A DNA stretch of 64,000 bases from Actinernus sp. WN-2022 (Eukaryota; Cnidaria; Anthozoa; Actiniaria; Actinernidae). Both the position numbers and the translations under genes were made by a program. The stretch lies in contig JAOWCC010001589.1 in NCBI GenBank assembly GCA_030867875.1, positions 82,235,537 through 82,299,536 on the forward strand. Direction: 5' to 3'. The notes under the pieces were generated by a model that was given only the letters and a program-made list of their open reading frames with translations, had not been told where the DNA came from and made no database searches. Position 1 is the stretch's first letter, and every line of letters starts with the position of its first letter. This document shows positions 11,030-22,702 of this stretch, piece after piece.

Positions 11030-12080
11030 AGGTAAATCACAGGCAGCCGAATCTCAAGATTTGTGTATTTATACGCTTACAAATATCGCTTGAATAGTTC
11101 ATATTATAAATCCTTCCAAAACATGTATGTTAGACAAATAAATACACGACTTCACCCTACAATGTTTCAGTTGTGGTTAATATTCATACCTCTGAGCTCT
11201 TCTAGGGTCGTCTCCGCTGTTTTTTCGAACCTCACCTCATAATAAAAGGAAAAGGCTGGAAACAACCGACAAATATACGATGCATAACCTGTAATCTTTG
11301 CCACGAAAATCACACTTCGCTCACTCCAAATAACTCCAAACTACGGCAGGCCATAGAATGATAAATGAACTCATACCTACACCAATTTTAAGATCCAGCG
11401 ATACCACAGTCTGGAGAAATCAAACCGTCAAATAGCATTTTGTCGCCCATTTCCAAGTCCTTCGTCAGACCGAGGTTGTCTCCTAACGAGTTATTTGGAG
11501 TGAGCGAAGTGTGATTTGTGTGGCAAAGATTACAGGTTATGTATCGTATATTTGTCGGTTATCCAGCTAATAGCTTCGCCAGACCGAGGCTATTTGACGG
11601 TTCGTCCTAACCGGCACTTCCGGCGTCCAACTTCGTTGGCTGCCAACCTCGAAGGACTTGAAAATGGGCGACAAATTGTTTTATTTCTCCAGACTGTGGT
11701 ATCGCTGGATCTTAAAATTGGTGTAGGTATGAGTTCATTTATCATTCTATGGCCTGCCGTAGTTTGGAGTTATTTGGAGTGAGCGAAGTGTGATTTTCGT
11801 GGCAAAGATTACAGGTTATGCATCGTATATTTGTCGGTTGTTTCCAGCCTTTTCCTTTTATTAGAAGGTGAGGGAAAGAGGTTCGAAAAAACAGCGGAAA
11901 CGACCCTAGAAGAGCTCAGAGGTATGAATAACCACAACTGAAACATTGTAGGGTGAAGTCGTGTATTTATTTGTCTAACATAAATGTTTTGGAAGGATTT
12001 ATAATATGAACTATTCAAGCAATATTTGTAAGCGTATAAATGCACAAATCTTGAGATTGGGCTGCCTGTGGGTAAATCGT
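11030..12080. repeat. Large inverted repeat, ~430-bp arms
   Basis: The left arm (about 11,030-11,478) and right arm (about 11,645-12,080) are reverse complements with small differences; shared landmarks are ACAGGCAGCC, CGACTTCACCCTACAATG and CTCCAGACTGTGG. The ~165-bp centre carries a third partial copy (11,489-11,560) in the same orientation as the right arm (GGAGTGAGCGAAGTGTGATT). A 19-20-codon frame starting MGDK occurs in both arms but differs and is not convincing. Frames at 11516-11782 and 11809-12045 are not supported. This may be a foldback element or a head-to-head duplication. Confidence 0.85.
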
Positions 12081-12324
12081 AAAGGACAATTTTCCTGCAC
12101 TAGAGTCTAGACATTAATTTCATGAGTACAACGAAGTCTTTATTAAGTAACCGTAATTAATATTAATTAAAAGTTATAAGCTTACAATTTCTGAAGTCTT
12201 ATTCAGCGACAGTATCATTCAGGTTATTGCAGCTGAAAACTAAATTATGAGAGAAAGAAGTACGGTTTTGTCAAGCACTGAGAGAAGTTCTGGAAGTTTG
12301 AAAACCTGTGTACAATTAAAAATA

Positions 12325-12400
12325 CAAGTTTCAAGTTCAAGTTTCTTTATTCATGCTATTACAGGACATATAGTGTACCGGTAGGTTATTGCTTAGAATT
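12325..12400 (-). mobile_element. Possible retroposon 3' end (minus strand)
   Basis: On the minus strand, GCATGAATAAAGAAACTTG is followed by a repeated CTTGAA tail. An AATAAA-like signal plus a short-period tail suggests a LINE or SINE end. No coding part is seen. Confidence 0.35.
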
Positions 12401-12419
12401 AAATAGGGACGATTTTAGG

Positions 12420-12860
12420 GATTTAAGTCAATAAACAAGAATCATGCTTCTTAAATGTATAGCTGTGAATTAATCCCCATCCTACATTCAACAACACCCT
12501 AATAATGGGTGCTCACTAATTTAGGGTTCTTTAGCCCGGCTAAGTCACTAAACAACACAGAAACATAATGCTTCTTAAATGTTCCTGTGAATTAATACAA
12601 ACCCTCACCCTACAACTAAAAACACCCTAACCGTCCACAACGGATGCTCACTAATTTAGGGTTCTTTAGGGCTAATCACTAAACAACAGAAACATAATGC
12701 TTCTAAAATGTTCCTGTGAATTAATACAAGCACTGACTCTACAACCAAAAACACCCTAACCGCCCACAATGGGTGCTCCGGCACTAATTTAGGGTTCTTT
12801 AGGTCTAATCACTAAACAACAAAGAAACAATGCTTGTAAAAAAAATGTAGTTTGAAGTTC
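12420..12860. repeat. Tandem repeat, ~134-bp period
   Basis: CACTAATTTAGGGTTCTTTA recurs at about 12,514, 12,649 and 12,782. Between copies are TGTTCCTGTGAATTAATACA and AAAACACCCTAACCG. About three diverged units, with no open frame running through them. Confidence 0.85.
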
Positions 12861-14489
12861 ACAATGTGATCAATCAACACCCGTTTGAAATGTAAAGAAA
12901 CTGCTGACCACAAACACGTTCTAAACCACAGGGAACCCATTGCAAGAGATCAAACACAGTCTCTTCGTTGAATTGACGATTATCATCGCCTCGTCCCATA
13001 CTTGAAGAACCAAGCTAAGAACGGTAGTGCAGGAGCTAAAGTACTGCTAGAGAACGTGAAATTTTAGTGGACATTTTTCATATATCGAAACATACTGAAG
13101 AAGTGCCGTGTGAATATCACCCCACCTTCACCAATTCGACGAAACTAGAGGTGTCCGTGCCAACACAGAAGCATGCGAACAGGGATCAGTATTTTCAACA
13201 AACCAGAAAAATGACACAGTACAAGAGAAATGTGTTATTTTGGCATGTGAACGAATGCTTTAATAGTGATCTATAAAAAGAATTGCTGAGCAAGGGACTA
13301 ATGCGAAACATACTTTTACGTACATTGTATTACCAACTCCTTGAATTCTCGATATTATTACCAGCGGTTAGCACAGTACAGACAAAAACTACTCAGGGAC
13401 AATGGCCCCAAAATTAGAAAAGTTAAGGGCCATTTTAATTAACTTAGGGCCACTGTATATATATATATATATATCTACATTTTAAATGATAACAAGAGCC
13501 CATCTGGGCTTTCACTCGGGCCACATGAGATTGAAGATGAAATGCACTTTCATTTGAAATCCTCTTAGTAATAACCAAAGGGAAGAATTATTAGCTGAAT
13601 TTAGCAGTCTTTAGGGTGTGAAGAATTATGAGCTGAATTTAGCAGTCTTTAGGAGTGGCCGGTAGCGCGATGACATTCATTCTCTGCTCCCCTAGCATAT
13701 ATATGTAATTTAATATTTTTGTTTTTCTCGTAGTAGACCTTTTACTGTACGTAAACACTTCTAGTCATGTAACGCACGCTTATAATTTAGTCTGCTGTTC
13801 TGCAAGTGTCTCAAATGTATGTTTATATTTGTCCCATATTATAAGTTGTATCCTGTCCACCTGTGATGGAGCTATCACTATATTTCTCTACTGTTCTTTC
13901 TACCCTGTGGCTCTTTATCGCAGCTCGCTGATCGCGTCCATATTGGTATTTGTGAATTAAAGATTATTAACTGAAATGCCTGTTGGTTACTATTTTAAAG
14001 CTTTTACCCTCATTCGCAAAACTGCAGTCTGCAGTCATTATATTACAGAACTATAAAGGGAACTGTTGTAAGCCTTTAATTTCTCGAACCAAAACCTCGG
14101 CCGTGAGAGGATTCTTTCAGAGTTGAATATTGCTTGGCTCATCATAATAATGGATTATAGCAAAATTTAAGCATTAACTTGTTTGAAATAACGAATTTCG
14201 CGAGCGCTTAGGGGCATGGTTTCATATAATTTATAAAGTAGTCTTGCATTATATGAAATAATAGATAATAGATGACAATCATGGTTTCATATACTGCGAA
14301 AGGTAGTATTGCATTATATGAAATAATGAAATAACAACATGAACATTAGTTAAATAATGAACATAAGAGGAAAAGAAAAAATATGATATAATAACGATTA
14401 TATATATATAATTTTCATATAATTGTGACATGTAATTTTTGGTCACTTAGTACCCCATACCGCGAGCGGTGATTCTCTGGATGATAAGA
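12861..14489. other. Intergenic with short duplications
   Basis: No gene recognised; the frame at 13067-13276 shows no family motif. A (TA)n run is near 13,450-13,473. A 38-bp duplication is at 13,582-13,653 (GCTGAATTTAGCAGTCTTT twice). At 14,215-14,330 a ~70-bp phrase (GGTTTCATATA ... GCATTATATGAAATAAT) is duplicated. GTGAATTAAAGATTATTAAC near 13,955 resembles a retroposon end. Confidence 0.5.
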
Positions 14490-14693
14490 GATGTAAGGTC
14501 TGGTTTACACTAGCGATGCAGCTGATGTAAGGTCTGGTTTACACTAGCGATGCAGCTGATGTAAGGTCTGGTTTACACTAGCGATGCAGCTGATGTAAGG
14601 TCTGGTTTACACTAGCGATGCAGCTGATGTAAGGTCTGGTTTACACTAGCGATGCAGCTGATGTAAGGTCTGGTTTACACTAGCGATGCAGCT
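14490..14693. repeat. Perfect 34-bp tandem repeat, six copies
   Basis: Units start at 14,490, 14,524, 14,558, 14,592, 14,626 and 14,660. Each is GATGTAAGGTCTGG followed by TTTACACTAGCGATGCAGCT. All copies look identical, so the expansion is recent. The unit resembles the end of a DNA transposon, but no partner end was found. Confidence 0.95.
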
Positions 14694-15569
14694 ATTTCAA
14701 AAACGTTGTCCCGAAAAACGGAAAACGACATTCCCAGACCGCAATGGATTGTGGTTAGAACTGTTCAGCTGAGTGAAACGGATAAACTACGGTGTAATTC
14801 GAAATTCGATTCGCAGGAGATGAATTATTAGTATTCGTCTTAAAGATTTTGATCCAAAAAATTAATTCGCCAGACTTTCAGCTGCAACCAAGAAGCATTT
14901 CGGTCTGGGCATGTCGCTTGTCCGGGACAACCTTATTTGCAATAGCTGTACAAGCACAAGCACAAACAACATACGCAGACGGACAATTCTGCAAATCGCT
15001 TGCGTATGCGTGGATTTCACTCGGGAACGAAATCGACGATGCCAGCCGAACAGGTGGACAGAGACAAGTACTAGTGCGTCCTACGTTATTCGTACTAATT
15101 TGATTACGTTAATATTGCAGAGAGGAACTCTTATGTTCTTTATTCAATATAAGCTTAACGACTGTAAATGATGAGGTACACCATGTCATCCCAATAATAT
15201 GGTTTCTGCTCTGAAACTACTTCAGTCGGCCGAATATGTGAGAGTGGATCACACACAGAAACAGTTAAGACACCTTTTGAAACGCTGTGGGGGCTGTTGA
15301 TTCCACCATCCACCGAGTGTTCGTTAGGCGTCATTTCCATAATCGTTTTGCTTTCCCCACGCCGTAGAATTTTCTGTTTTTCATACTGATAACCCATCAA
15401 CCCTTAAATGATAACTTCTGAAATCAAATCCACTAAAACTGTGTTTTAAAACTACTAAACTTGTGAAATGCTAAAAAACCTTTCTAAAAATAAGCAATCT
15501 CTGTTTATGTTTGTGGGAAACCTGCTATGCTCTGCAGATTGGTTCCGCTATTGTTTGAGTCGGATCTAT
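14694..15569. other. Intergenic; possible decayed coding piece on minus strand
   Basis: 14,735-14,900 is a diverged copy of about 6,440-6,560. The minus frame at 15155-15400 (81 codons) has protein-like composition (EMTPNEHSVDGGINSPHS) but no family I recognise and no clear splice sites. I leave it uncalled. Confidence 0.35.
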
Positions 15570-16190
15570 TGAATACGGCTGTGTAATGTTACTCCTCATT
15601 GGCATTTTGCCTATAAGCCTAAAGGCTCGCCAAAAAAATATGCTAGTAACTTGGGAAAATACCCAGCCGTATTAGCTGGCCGTTAGCCGATTAATAACCG
15701 AGCCCTTGTAGGTGTACAATATGAAATCAGTTTAAGTTATCCCAATATTAATTAATATAGCTATATACTACCCCAATAATTATTACTGCTCATATTTCTT
15801 GCGTTGTTTTGTCGGATTGCATTCGTTCTTTGCAAATTTAAATAATAGAAATAAAAATACTTTAACTGTAAACGCATACTTTTTGAGTCACTTTATGGGA
15901 TAACATATCATCCATACGGATGGAATAGATATTGCCTAATTATGTCATGTATATGCCTCATACCTGTTAAAGACTTCTCGATTGTCATGAACAAGATTTA
16001 ACAATCTAACGGTACTTTTAAAGTATATATGACAAGAAAGATTTGAATAAATTGATGTATTAGCTGTTATGCATTTTTTCGGTTCTTTTAGTCCTTGAAA
16101 CTATTGTTAAGCAGTTTTATTAGTAAAATTGTAATACATTGTTAATGAACTATATTTTTACTCTATTGTTAAAAATGTTCTCCGTCCACC
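15570..16190 (+). repeat. Repeat block Y, left copy
   Basis: This block returns in reverse orientation at 17,790-18,240 and 19,280-19,440. Shared landmarks: GACTTCTCGATTGTCA (reverse TGACAATCGAGAAGTC), AAACGCATACTTTTGAGTCA-like sequence and CAGCCGTATTAG. Several percent divergence suggests an old duplication. No coding potential seen. Confidence 0.8.
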
Positions 16191-16293
16191 TTCCGATCTG
16201 CTCAGTTGGTTTTGTCAGTATTGGCTCAGGGCCTATTAATACAAGTCAGTATAATCACGCACAATAAACGTTTAGAGCTACACGTGTTACGGG

Positions 16294-17436
16294 TGAAAAT
16301 TTAACTGAAGAAAGGAACGTAATTAATAGTTCAACTTTAGCAGTTAAAAAAAATTACCCCTGAGTCGGTATTCTGTTCAAAATATTTTGGAGTACATTTC
16401 CAAAGTCTTCGGTTTGTTACGCAAGACCAGTTTTCATTTAATGATTATACTATGAATAAAAATAGTCAAGAATTCCGTAATTCACATTTTTGTGAAGTAA
16501 TATTTTCTATAATGGCAGAGTTCTGCATTTGCCTTAATTGTTGTTACCCCTCGCAGAGCTTCGTCATGCTTGAAAACTGAACTCGACTAAAACTACAGAG
16601 ATGGAGATATGTTGATGAAATGAAACGGGTCGTTTTACAGCAACATAGATTAAATATATATAATTAAATTTAATTATTATACTGATGCATGAAACGTGTA
16701 TTCATACCTAGCTATGTGAGTGATTTTCGTTTCTTGAAGTTGATGTTGAAAATACGCAGGTCAGTTGAGAATATAACCGGCTCTTCGAAACCGGAGTAGA
16801 GACCCTGCGAACTATTCTGCATGCAATTTATAATGCTAGTGTAATAGCGTGCTGCGGTGTATATTGGCACAATGATAGGCTCAGCTGCGGTTGTGAATTT
16901 CTTCAAAAAAGTGGCGAATGATTGGTCAAAACTGAAACTGGCGTTGACCGACAATCACCGTATTCGCCCATTTGTTAGATGCAGAAGTTTCGCCCAAGTC
17001 CCTAAGCATTGAGCGTCAAAAGCGCATGTTTCGTGATCTCGGGCCACTCCAGTGGATCGAGAGTAACGTCTTGTAGTCAGAGCTCGCTCAGTGTGATTAT
17101 GCGGATTTATTTTCGTTTTTGAAGTAAGAACTGAGGCGAGATCGTTGGCACGTGTAACTGACCTTGAAGGAAGAGGACAAACGTAGAGGATTCAGCATTA
17201 ACATTATACTTTCAGTATTACAGAATATTAAACGAAAGCTCCAGTATAACAGGCTGTAAAAAATATTTTTGAATGTTTAAGTTGCATGGTACAGGGCTTT
17301 AATTTTTACGATGTGAGGCCTTCTATCGGGTCTTTTCATCAACACAAGGGAGAAATACCTTCTTGTGCCAACCCCTCTCTCCCTTGTTTGAACTCCGAAA
17401 CCGCGCCGGTTTTTTTTAAATGGAGGCCTTTCCCCA
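16294..17436 (+). repeat. Repeat block X, first copy
   Basis: Repeated in the same orientation at about 19,995-21,091. Shared landmarks: TTTCCAAAGTCTTCGGTTTG, CGTTTTACAGCAACATAG, TTCTTGAAGTTGATGTTG, AACAGGCTGTAAAAA and GCCTTTCCCCAAAGTA. The minus frame 16712-16954 lies inside and is broken in the second copy, which argues against a gene. The copy is followed by a solitary inverted unit of the 49-bp repeat (CAGGAGCCCATTACCC). Confidence 0.8.
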
Positions 17437-17789
17437 AAGTATATACCACACAATCAGGAGCCCATTACCCGGAGCGTCCATCTACTATGGATATGTGTCA
17501 CAGCACGTTAGATTTTCCGGCTATTTTTAACTTCGTTTTCCCGCGAAAAAATCTGTCTCCGTAACGGTCCGCATAATCCAATATGGCTTTTTGTTGAATC
17601 TTCGCTTGGCACTTCCGTTCATCCGCCATGTTTACGTTTTAGAACTTCAAGAGTGCAATAATTTGGCGAGTTCTGATAGGCTAATCATATATACTAATCA
17701 CTGATCGGCTATGAGTTATTACCACACATCGGACAAAACCTCTATACTACTGAGTACACCGGGAGGTAGACGGCTGAATAGAGAATAGA

Positions 17790-19440
17790 ATAAAAGAATA
17801 GAATAAAAAGTTATATTCTATTAATATTGTATTACAGTTTTACTAATATAACTGTTTAACAACAGTTTTAAGGACTAAAAGAACCGAAAAAATGCATAAA
17901 AGGTAATAAATCAATTTACTCAGCCAAATTCTATACTCTTGTCATATATTCTTTAAAAGTACCGTTAGATAGTTAAATTCAATGTAACTTGTTTTCACTG
18001 TGACAATCGAGAAGTCTTTAACAGGTATGCCGCATATACTTGACATAATTAGGCAATATCTATGCCATCGGTATGGATGATATGTTATCATTTCCATACG
18101 GTGACTCAAAAGTATGCGTTTACAGTCAAAGTATTTTTATTTCTATTATTTAAATTTCCAAAGAACCCATGCAAAACAATGCAAGAAATATGAGCCGTAA
18201 TAATTATTGGGGTAGCTATATTAATTAATAATATTGGGTAGTATAGTAACGATATTGCTGCTATAGAGAATTGCGTCAAGGACATCCGTTGATGGATGCT
18301 TGCTGACTGGTTAATGTTAAATGATAACAAGACTGATTTTTTAATTATAGACACTAGACAGCATTTAGCTAAAGTAAACTGTTCACCACATCAGTGTTGG
18401 AAACTGTAACATCGCGCCTGTATCAGTAGCCACAAATTTAGGATCTTGGTTTCATTTGATTCTAACTTAATATCTAGTATGAATGACCGTGTTAGCATGC
18501 AAAATGTGTAGCTCTTCCTTTTTTCCCTACTTACATATATAACTACCTAAGATGTATTAGAAAGTATACAATGTATGTCTACCGATTCAGCCAAGCTTTT
18601 AGTTGCCGCAAACTCAATTTTAAGGAAAATTATAAAGTTGCAGCGGGTACAAAATGCTCGGCTGCCCGTTTCATTTGCAATATATGTATCACGTTTTGAG
18701 CACATAACACCTGTGTTGCATGAACTACAGTGTACATTGGATTCCAGTTAAGTTTCGTATTCACTTTAAAATATTGCTTATTGCTTTGGTATGTATATTC
18801 AGGAATTAATTAAGATTAGAAGCCAGTCTAATTAGTATAGCCTGCATGCGTTCTGACAAATGACTGTTACTAGAACCGGACAGAGCCTTTACATCAGCGG
18901 CTCCTAGACTGTGGAACGCTCTTCCAAGCCATATTCGCAGCGATTGAATCTCTTGAATCTTTTAAGCGCTTAATTAAGACTTATCTATTTAATAAAGCAT
19001 TTGTATACTAGCTAGACACACATTTTATTATTTTAGTTTCATCGTCTGCTCTGAAATTGCTAGCCTTTGTTCGTTAGTATAGATTATAAATCATATTTTT
19101 TAGTCTTTTTAATAGCTTAATTTTTCATAAAGTTGTCTTTCCTAGGAGAGAATAGTGTAGAGTACCATATGTTAGTTTTAATCTAGTTTTTATATTTTAT
19201 CTGTAATGTAATGCGCAGGTGATCGTATTCACATGAAACCTGCGCGATATTGGCTATTAAATTATTATTGTTATTATATTTTACACCTACAAGTGGCTCT
19301 TTAATAACGAATATATTACAAAGGGTTATTAGTCGTCTAATTAACGGCCAACTAATATACGGCTGGGTATGTTTACGAGTTACTAGGGTTTTTGTCGAGC
19401 CTTAAGGCAAAATGCAAATGCGGAGTAACTGAATACATAG
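17790..19440 (-). repeat. Repeat block Y, inverted copy split by a LINE
   Basis: 17,790-18,240 matches the reverse complement of about 15,730-16,190, and 19,280-19,440 matches the reverse complement of 15,570-15,720. The ~1-kb LINE fragment between them interrupted the block. The minus frame 18106-18354 lies in this repeat and is not a gene. Confidence 0.8.
18255..19278 (+). mobile_element. LINE (L2/CR1-like) 3' fragment, decayed
   Basis: Translation with several stops shows the C-terminal part of a non-LTR reverse transcriptase. WMLADWLMLNDNKTDFLIID lies at about 18,293-18,355, LQRVQNARLPV at about 18,640, HITPVLHEL at about 18,700, and a degenerate TVERSSKPYS at about 18,910. The 3' end is TATTGGCTATTAAATTATTATTGTTATTAT-like, a short TTA-rich tail. 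5'-truncated and dead. Family assignment is by motif reading. Confidence 0.75.
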
Positions 19441-19459
19441 CTGTTTTCACTCTTGCAAT

Positions 19460-19950
19460 TTGGAATCTCCACTGATTATCTTGGTTATAGATGAGCCAAG
19501 ATCGCTTTCCGTCCGACTTTCGTTTCTTCGCGGAAGAAAACGGACATTATTTTTCGCTGTGAGCCCTCCCTAGCCCTAGGTATCTTCAAATCACGAATTG
19601 AGCTACAAATATATATTATGATAAAAGTATATTTTAGATATGATTTCTGGGTGAAACGTAAACGAATCTTTGCAACTCATCGGCTTCGAGACGAGTGAGG
19701 CTAGACAAGGCGTCACGTATATTTTTACGCGGTTTCCATGAGAACGCTTCACAAGTGGTAATAAGCTGATGACAGCCTGCTTTCCCGTCCATATTTCTTT
19801 TCGGCGTAATTTCTCGTTGAAAATAAAACGCTTTGAACTTTTTATTTTCACTAAAATGTAGAATTCACTTTGAACATTCTAAAATATCAATAATATTTGT
19901 TTTCAAAATGATTGCATAAAGGGCTCCTGACACCTTAAGGTTAATCGTAG
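19460..19950 (+). repeat. Dispersed repeat Z, copy 1
   Basis: A second copy lies in the same orientation at 44,330-44,850. Shared landmarks: CTTTCGTTTCTTCGCGGAAG, ACGGTTTCCATGAGAACGCT, GATGACAGCCTGCTTTCCCG and GCATAAAGGGCTCCTGA. Minus frames 19603-19851 and 44514-44696 share the peptide KQAVI.LL.LVKRSHGNR because the DNA is repeated. A further end fragment, reversed, is near 40,365-40,385. Confidence 0.8.
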
Positions 19951-19994
19951 GGATAGGCAGTTACTCCATCAACTTCTTACAGGGCGAGGTTACA

Positions 19995-21091
19995 GATGAA
20001 AATTTAACTGAAGAAGGGAATAGAATAGTTCAACATTTCCAAAGTCTTCGGTTTGCTACGCAAGACCAATGTCCAAAAGAGGGATTTTTGTTTTACTGTG
20101 AATCGAAACAGTCTCGAATTTCTGTAATCGATATTTTTGTGAAGCAATATTAGTTTATATAACAACAGAGTTCTGCATTTGTATTAATTGTTGTTACCTC
20201 GCCGTGCTCGCCGTGCATGGAAACTGAACTAGACTGAAACTACGGAGATGGAGAAATGTTGACGAAACGAAACGGTTCGTTTTACAGCAACATAGATTAA
20301 ATATATATAATTATACTTAATTATTATACTTATGCATGAGACGTGTATTCATACCTGACTCGTTTCTTGAAGTTGATGTTGAAAATACGCAGATGAGAAT
20401 AGAACTCTCTTCGAAATCCGGCGAACTATTCAGCTCAGTATTCTATTCTGCTACTAGCTTCACACGCCGGTTAGCATACCTCAATCGACTTTAGTTGATT
20501 ATACCAGTGTTTATCAGTGTAATTTATACTGCTAGTTTAATAAAGTACTGAGGTGTCTGGTTCAGATGCAGAAAACGGCGGATGATTGGTCAAAAATAAA
20601 CGGGCGTTGGCAGACAATCACCATATTCGCGCATTTGTTGGATGCACGTTCGGTAACGGGTACCCCGGCTGCCAGAAGTTAGTTTCGCCCCAATCCCTAA
20701 TCATCAGTTGAGCGTTGAAAGTACAGCCAGAGCTCGCTATGATTATGCGAATTAATGTTCGCCTTTTTTGAAGTAAGAAGACAAGATAATTGGCACGTGT
20801 AACCGACCTTGAAGGAAGAGGGTAAACGTGAAGGGTTCACCATTAACATTATGCTTTCAGTGTTACAGAATGATTAAACGCAAGCTCTGGCCAGTATCAA
20901 CAGGCTGTAAAAAGTTTTTTGAATGTTTAAGTTGGTACAGGGGACTAATTGGGCTTTAATTTTTACGATGTCTTGGTACGAATTTGAGGCCTTCTATCGT
21001 GTCGTTTTAATCAACACAAGGTAGAAATACCTTCTTGTGCCAACCTCTATTTTCCAAAACCTGACGCCGGCTTTTTTAAATGAGGCCTTTC
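19995..21091 (+). repeat. Repeat block X, second copy
   Basis: Direct repeat of 16,294-17,436. At about 20,465-20,520 it carries a foreign piece (AGTTGATTATACCAGTGTTT) that matches the end of the palindromic MITE at 36,461-36,655, so a MITE entered this copy after the duplication. Confidence 0.8.
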
Positions 21092-22658
21092 CCCAAAGTA
21101 ACCAATTGAAAACAAAATGTGTGAGTTTCTACGAACGGTAAACACGTTACTTTCCATTACACTGACATGTCGGGACTTTGCCTTTACCTTGCTTTTAAAG
21201 AAATAAATGTATTATAAATTACATTTATATATATATACCTGAGATATATTTGTAAAGTGCACGGATGGCGTAAGTAGACCACACCGCTATCGGCCGGAAA
21301 TAGAAGCTTTATTTACATTTAATCCGCACCTTTCTTCTATGTAAACGGAATATTTAACGGAGACTACATATTGTTTACACAAATAGGGAATGTCATTCAT
21401 CCGATATTAAATTTTGACAGGATTGAGAATGTTGACTACACTCGGTAAACGTCATACCGACTTTGAACTATTTATTTGGGGATCAACTTGATCAGTGCGT
21501 CTGAAATGCTTTTTAGCAGCTAGTGACACAATGTAATTTTCTAATTTTTCATCTATTTTCTAAAGGATCATTTTAACAAAGCTTCTATAACGGAAAGGAC
21601 GTTGAAAATATTACGACAAACAAGATTGAGCTTCTGTGGAAACCTGAAGCTTCCACCAACTAAACCGAATTTGCATTGTAATATTAAACTAGCGGTTCGG
21701 GCAGAACTCATGATTCAGGTACAGTCAGCTAGGAACACATTAAACAATAGGTGACGCCTACTCTTTTAATTACATAAGCGGGTTTAATTTTAAAGAAAAA
21801 GGTAGAAGACATGACAATATACAAGAACGTACATGTATGGTTGTGCGGAGAAATCATCAGGGAGTTAAATAATGAGATATATACAATTACATATATGATT
21901 GTGTTGATAAGACAGGGAAAGTTGAAAGAACCGCTGTTGCGCGCCGTTTTTGTTAATCAAGACGTTGGTCTTAAACGAAGTTACTGGAAACTGGCAGTGT
22001 AAGTATTTCAGAGTACGGAATGCGTTAAGCGTTATTGGGCATGCAACCTTCAAAGTTAAACGCCAGGATAACCGAATATATAAATACCCACCTACTGGAT
22101 TGATCCGATCAATTGCATCAATTTAATTATTATATAAACGGAAAGAGAAATCACTTTAGCGTGTTGGTGAATTTGCCGGAACTTAAAGTCTTGCAGTTGA
22201 CAAACTCATGAATATTATCGGAGGAAAGTTAACAAACAGAAATTAGTAACAGCGGAAGAAGAGTCATATAAGTTGCAGCACGTTCTCAGTTGACATGCAT
22301 GCACGTTTTGTATGCTGGGAATCTGATCACGAACTGTTTCTGAGGAATTCAAAATATCGTCGCTGGATTTGATTTTAGGGAAAGTGTACAGCGGTTGCTA
22401 CGAGACGGTACACCTGGCGGATAGGACTGAAAGTTGTACGTTTTGCTTAAATTTCAACCAACGTAACATTCAGTTCAACAGGAGAGGTCAGTACCTTGAA
22501 GTGAATGAATGAAAAGCAAGTGTCTAGTGTGAATAGCAGGTGGACCTGCAGTTTGGTGATATTGAATCGAACACATGCATTCAAAGTTAATTATTACGCT
22601 AAAACGATATTAATACTTCTGAATCAGAAACGCTTCAAATATTAAATACTTTTTTTAG
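21092..22658. other. Upstream region of the plus-strand GPCR
   Basis: No gene recognised; short frames at 21811-22002 (+) and 21865-22053 (-) overlap on opposite strands and carry no motif. A likely 3' splice acceptor, TACTTTTTTTAG, ends at 22,658, so the GPCR transcript probably has a 5' non-coding exon somewhere in this stretch or further upstream. Confidence 0.45.
22647..22658 (+). promoter_or_regulatory. Probable 3' splice acceptor upstream of the GPCR start
   Basis: A pyrimidine run, TACTTTTTTTAG, ends 44 bases before the ATG. It suggests that the coding exon is preceded by a 5'UTR intron. The donor was not identified. Confidence 0.45.
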
Positions 22659-22702
22659 GTTGAACATACAACACTACCCAAGCAAGTTAAGCGAAGCTGA
22701 AA

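Noticed and set aside
10597..12860. CRISPR array
   Set aside because: Repeats are directly adjacent or of long period with no unique spacers of constant length, and the host is eukaryotic.
14849..15171. Overlapping plus frames of 84 and 86 codons
   Set aside because: Two frames of the same DNA, no family signature, and partly within a diverged repeat also found near 6.5 kb.
15155..15400. 81-codon minus frame with protein-like composition
   Set aside because: No recognisable family, no clear donor or acceptor, and no neighbouring exon in phase.
16712..16954. 80-codon minus frame in block X
   Set aside because: The second copy of block X is broken at this place by a MITE piece, so there is no sign of coding constraint.
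19603..19851. Minus frame sharing a peptide with 44514-44696
   Set aside because: The shared peptide comes from a dispersed DNA repeat; frames outside the shared segment differ.
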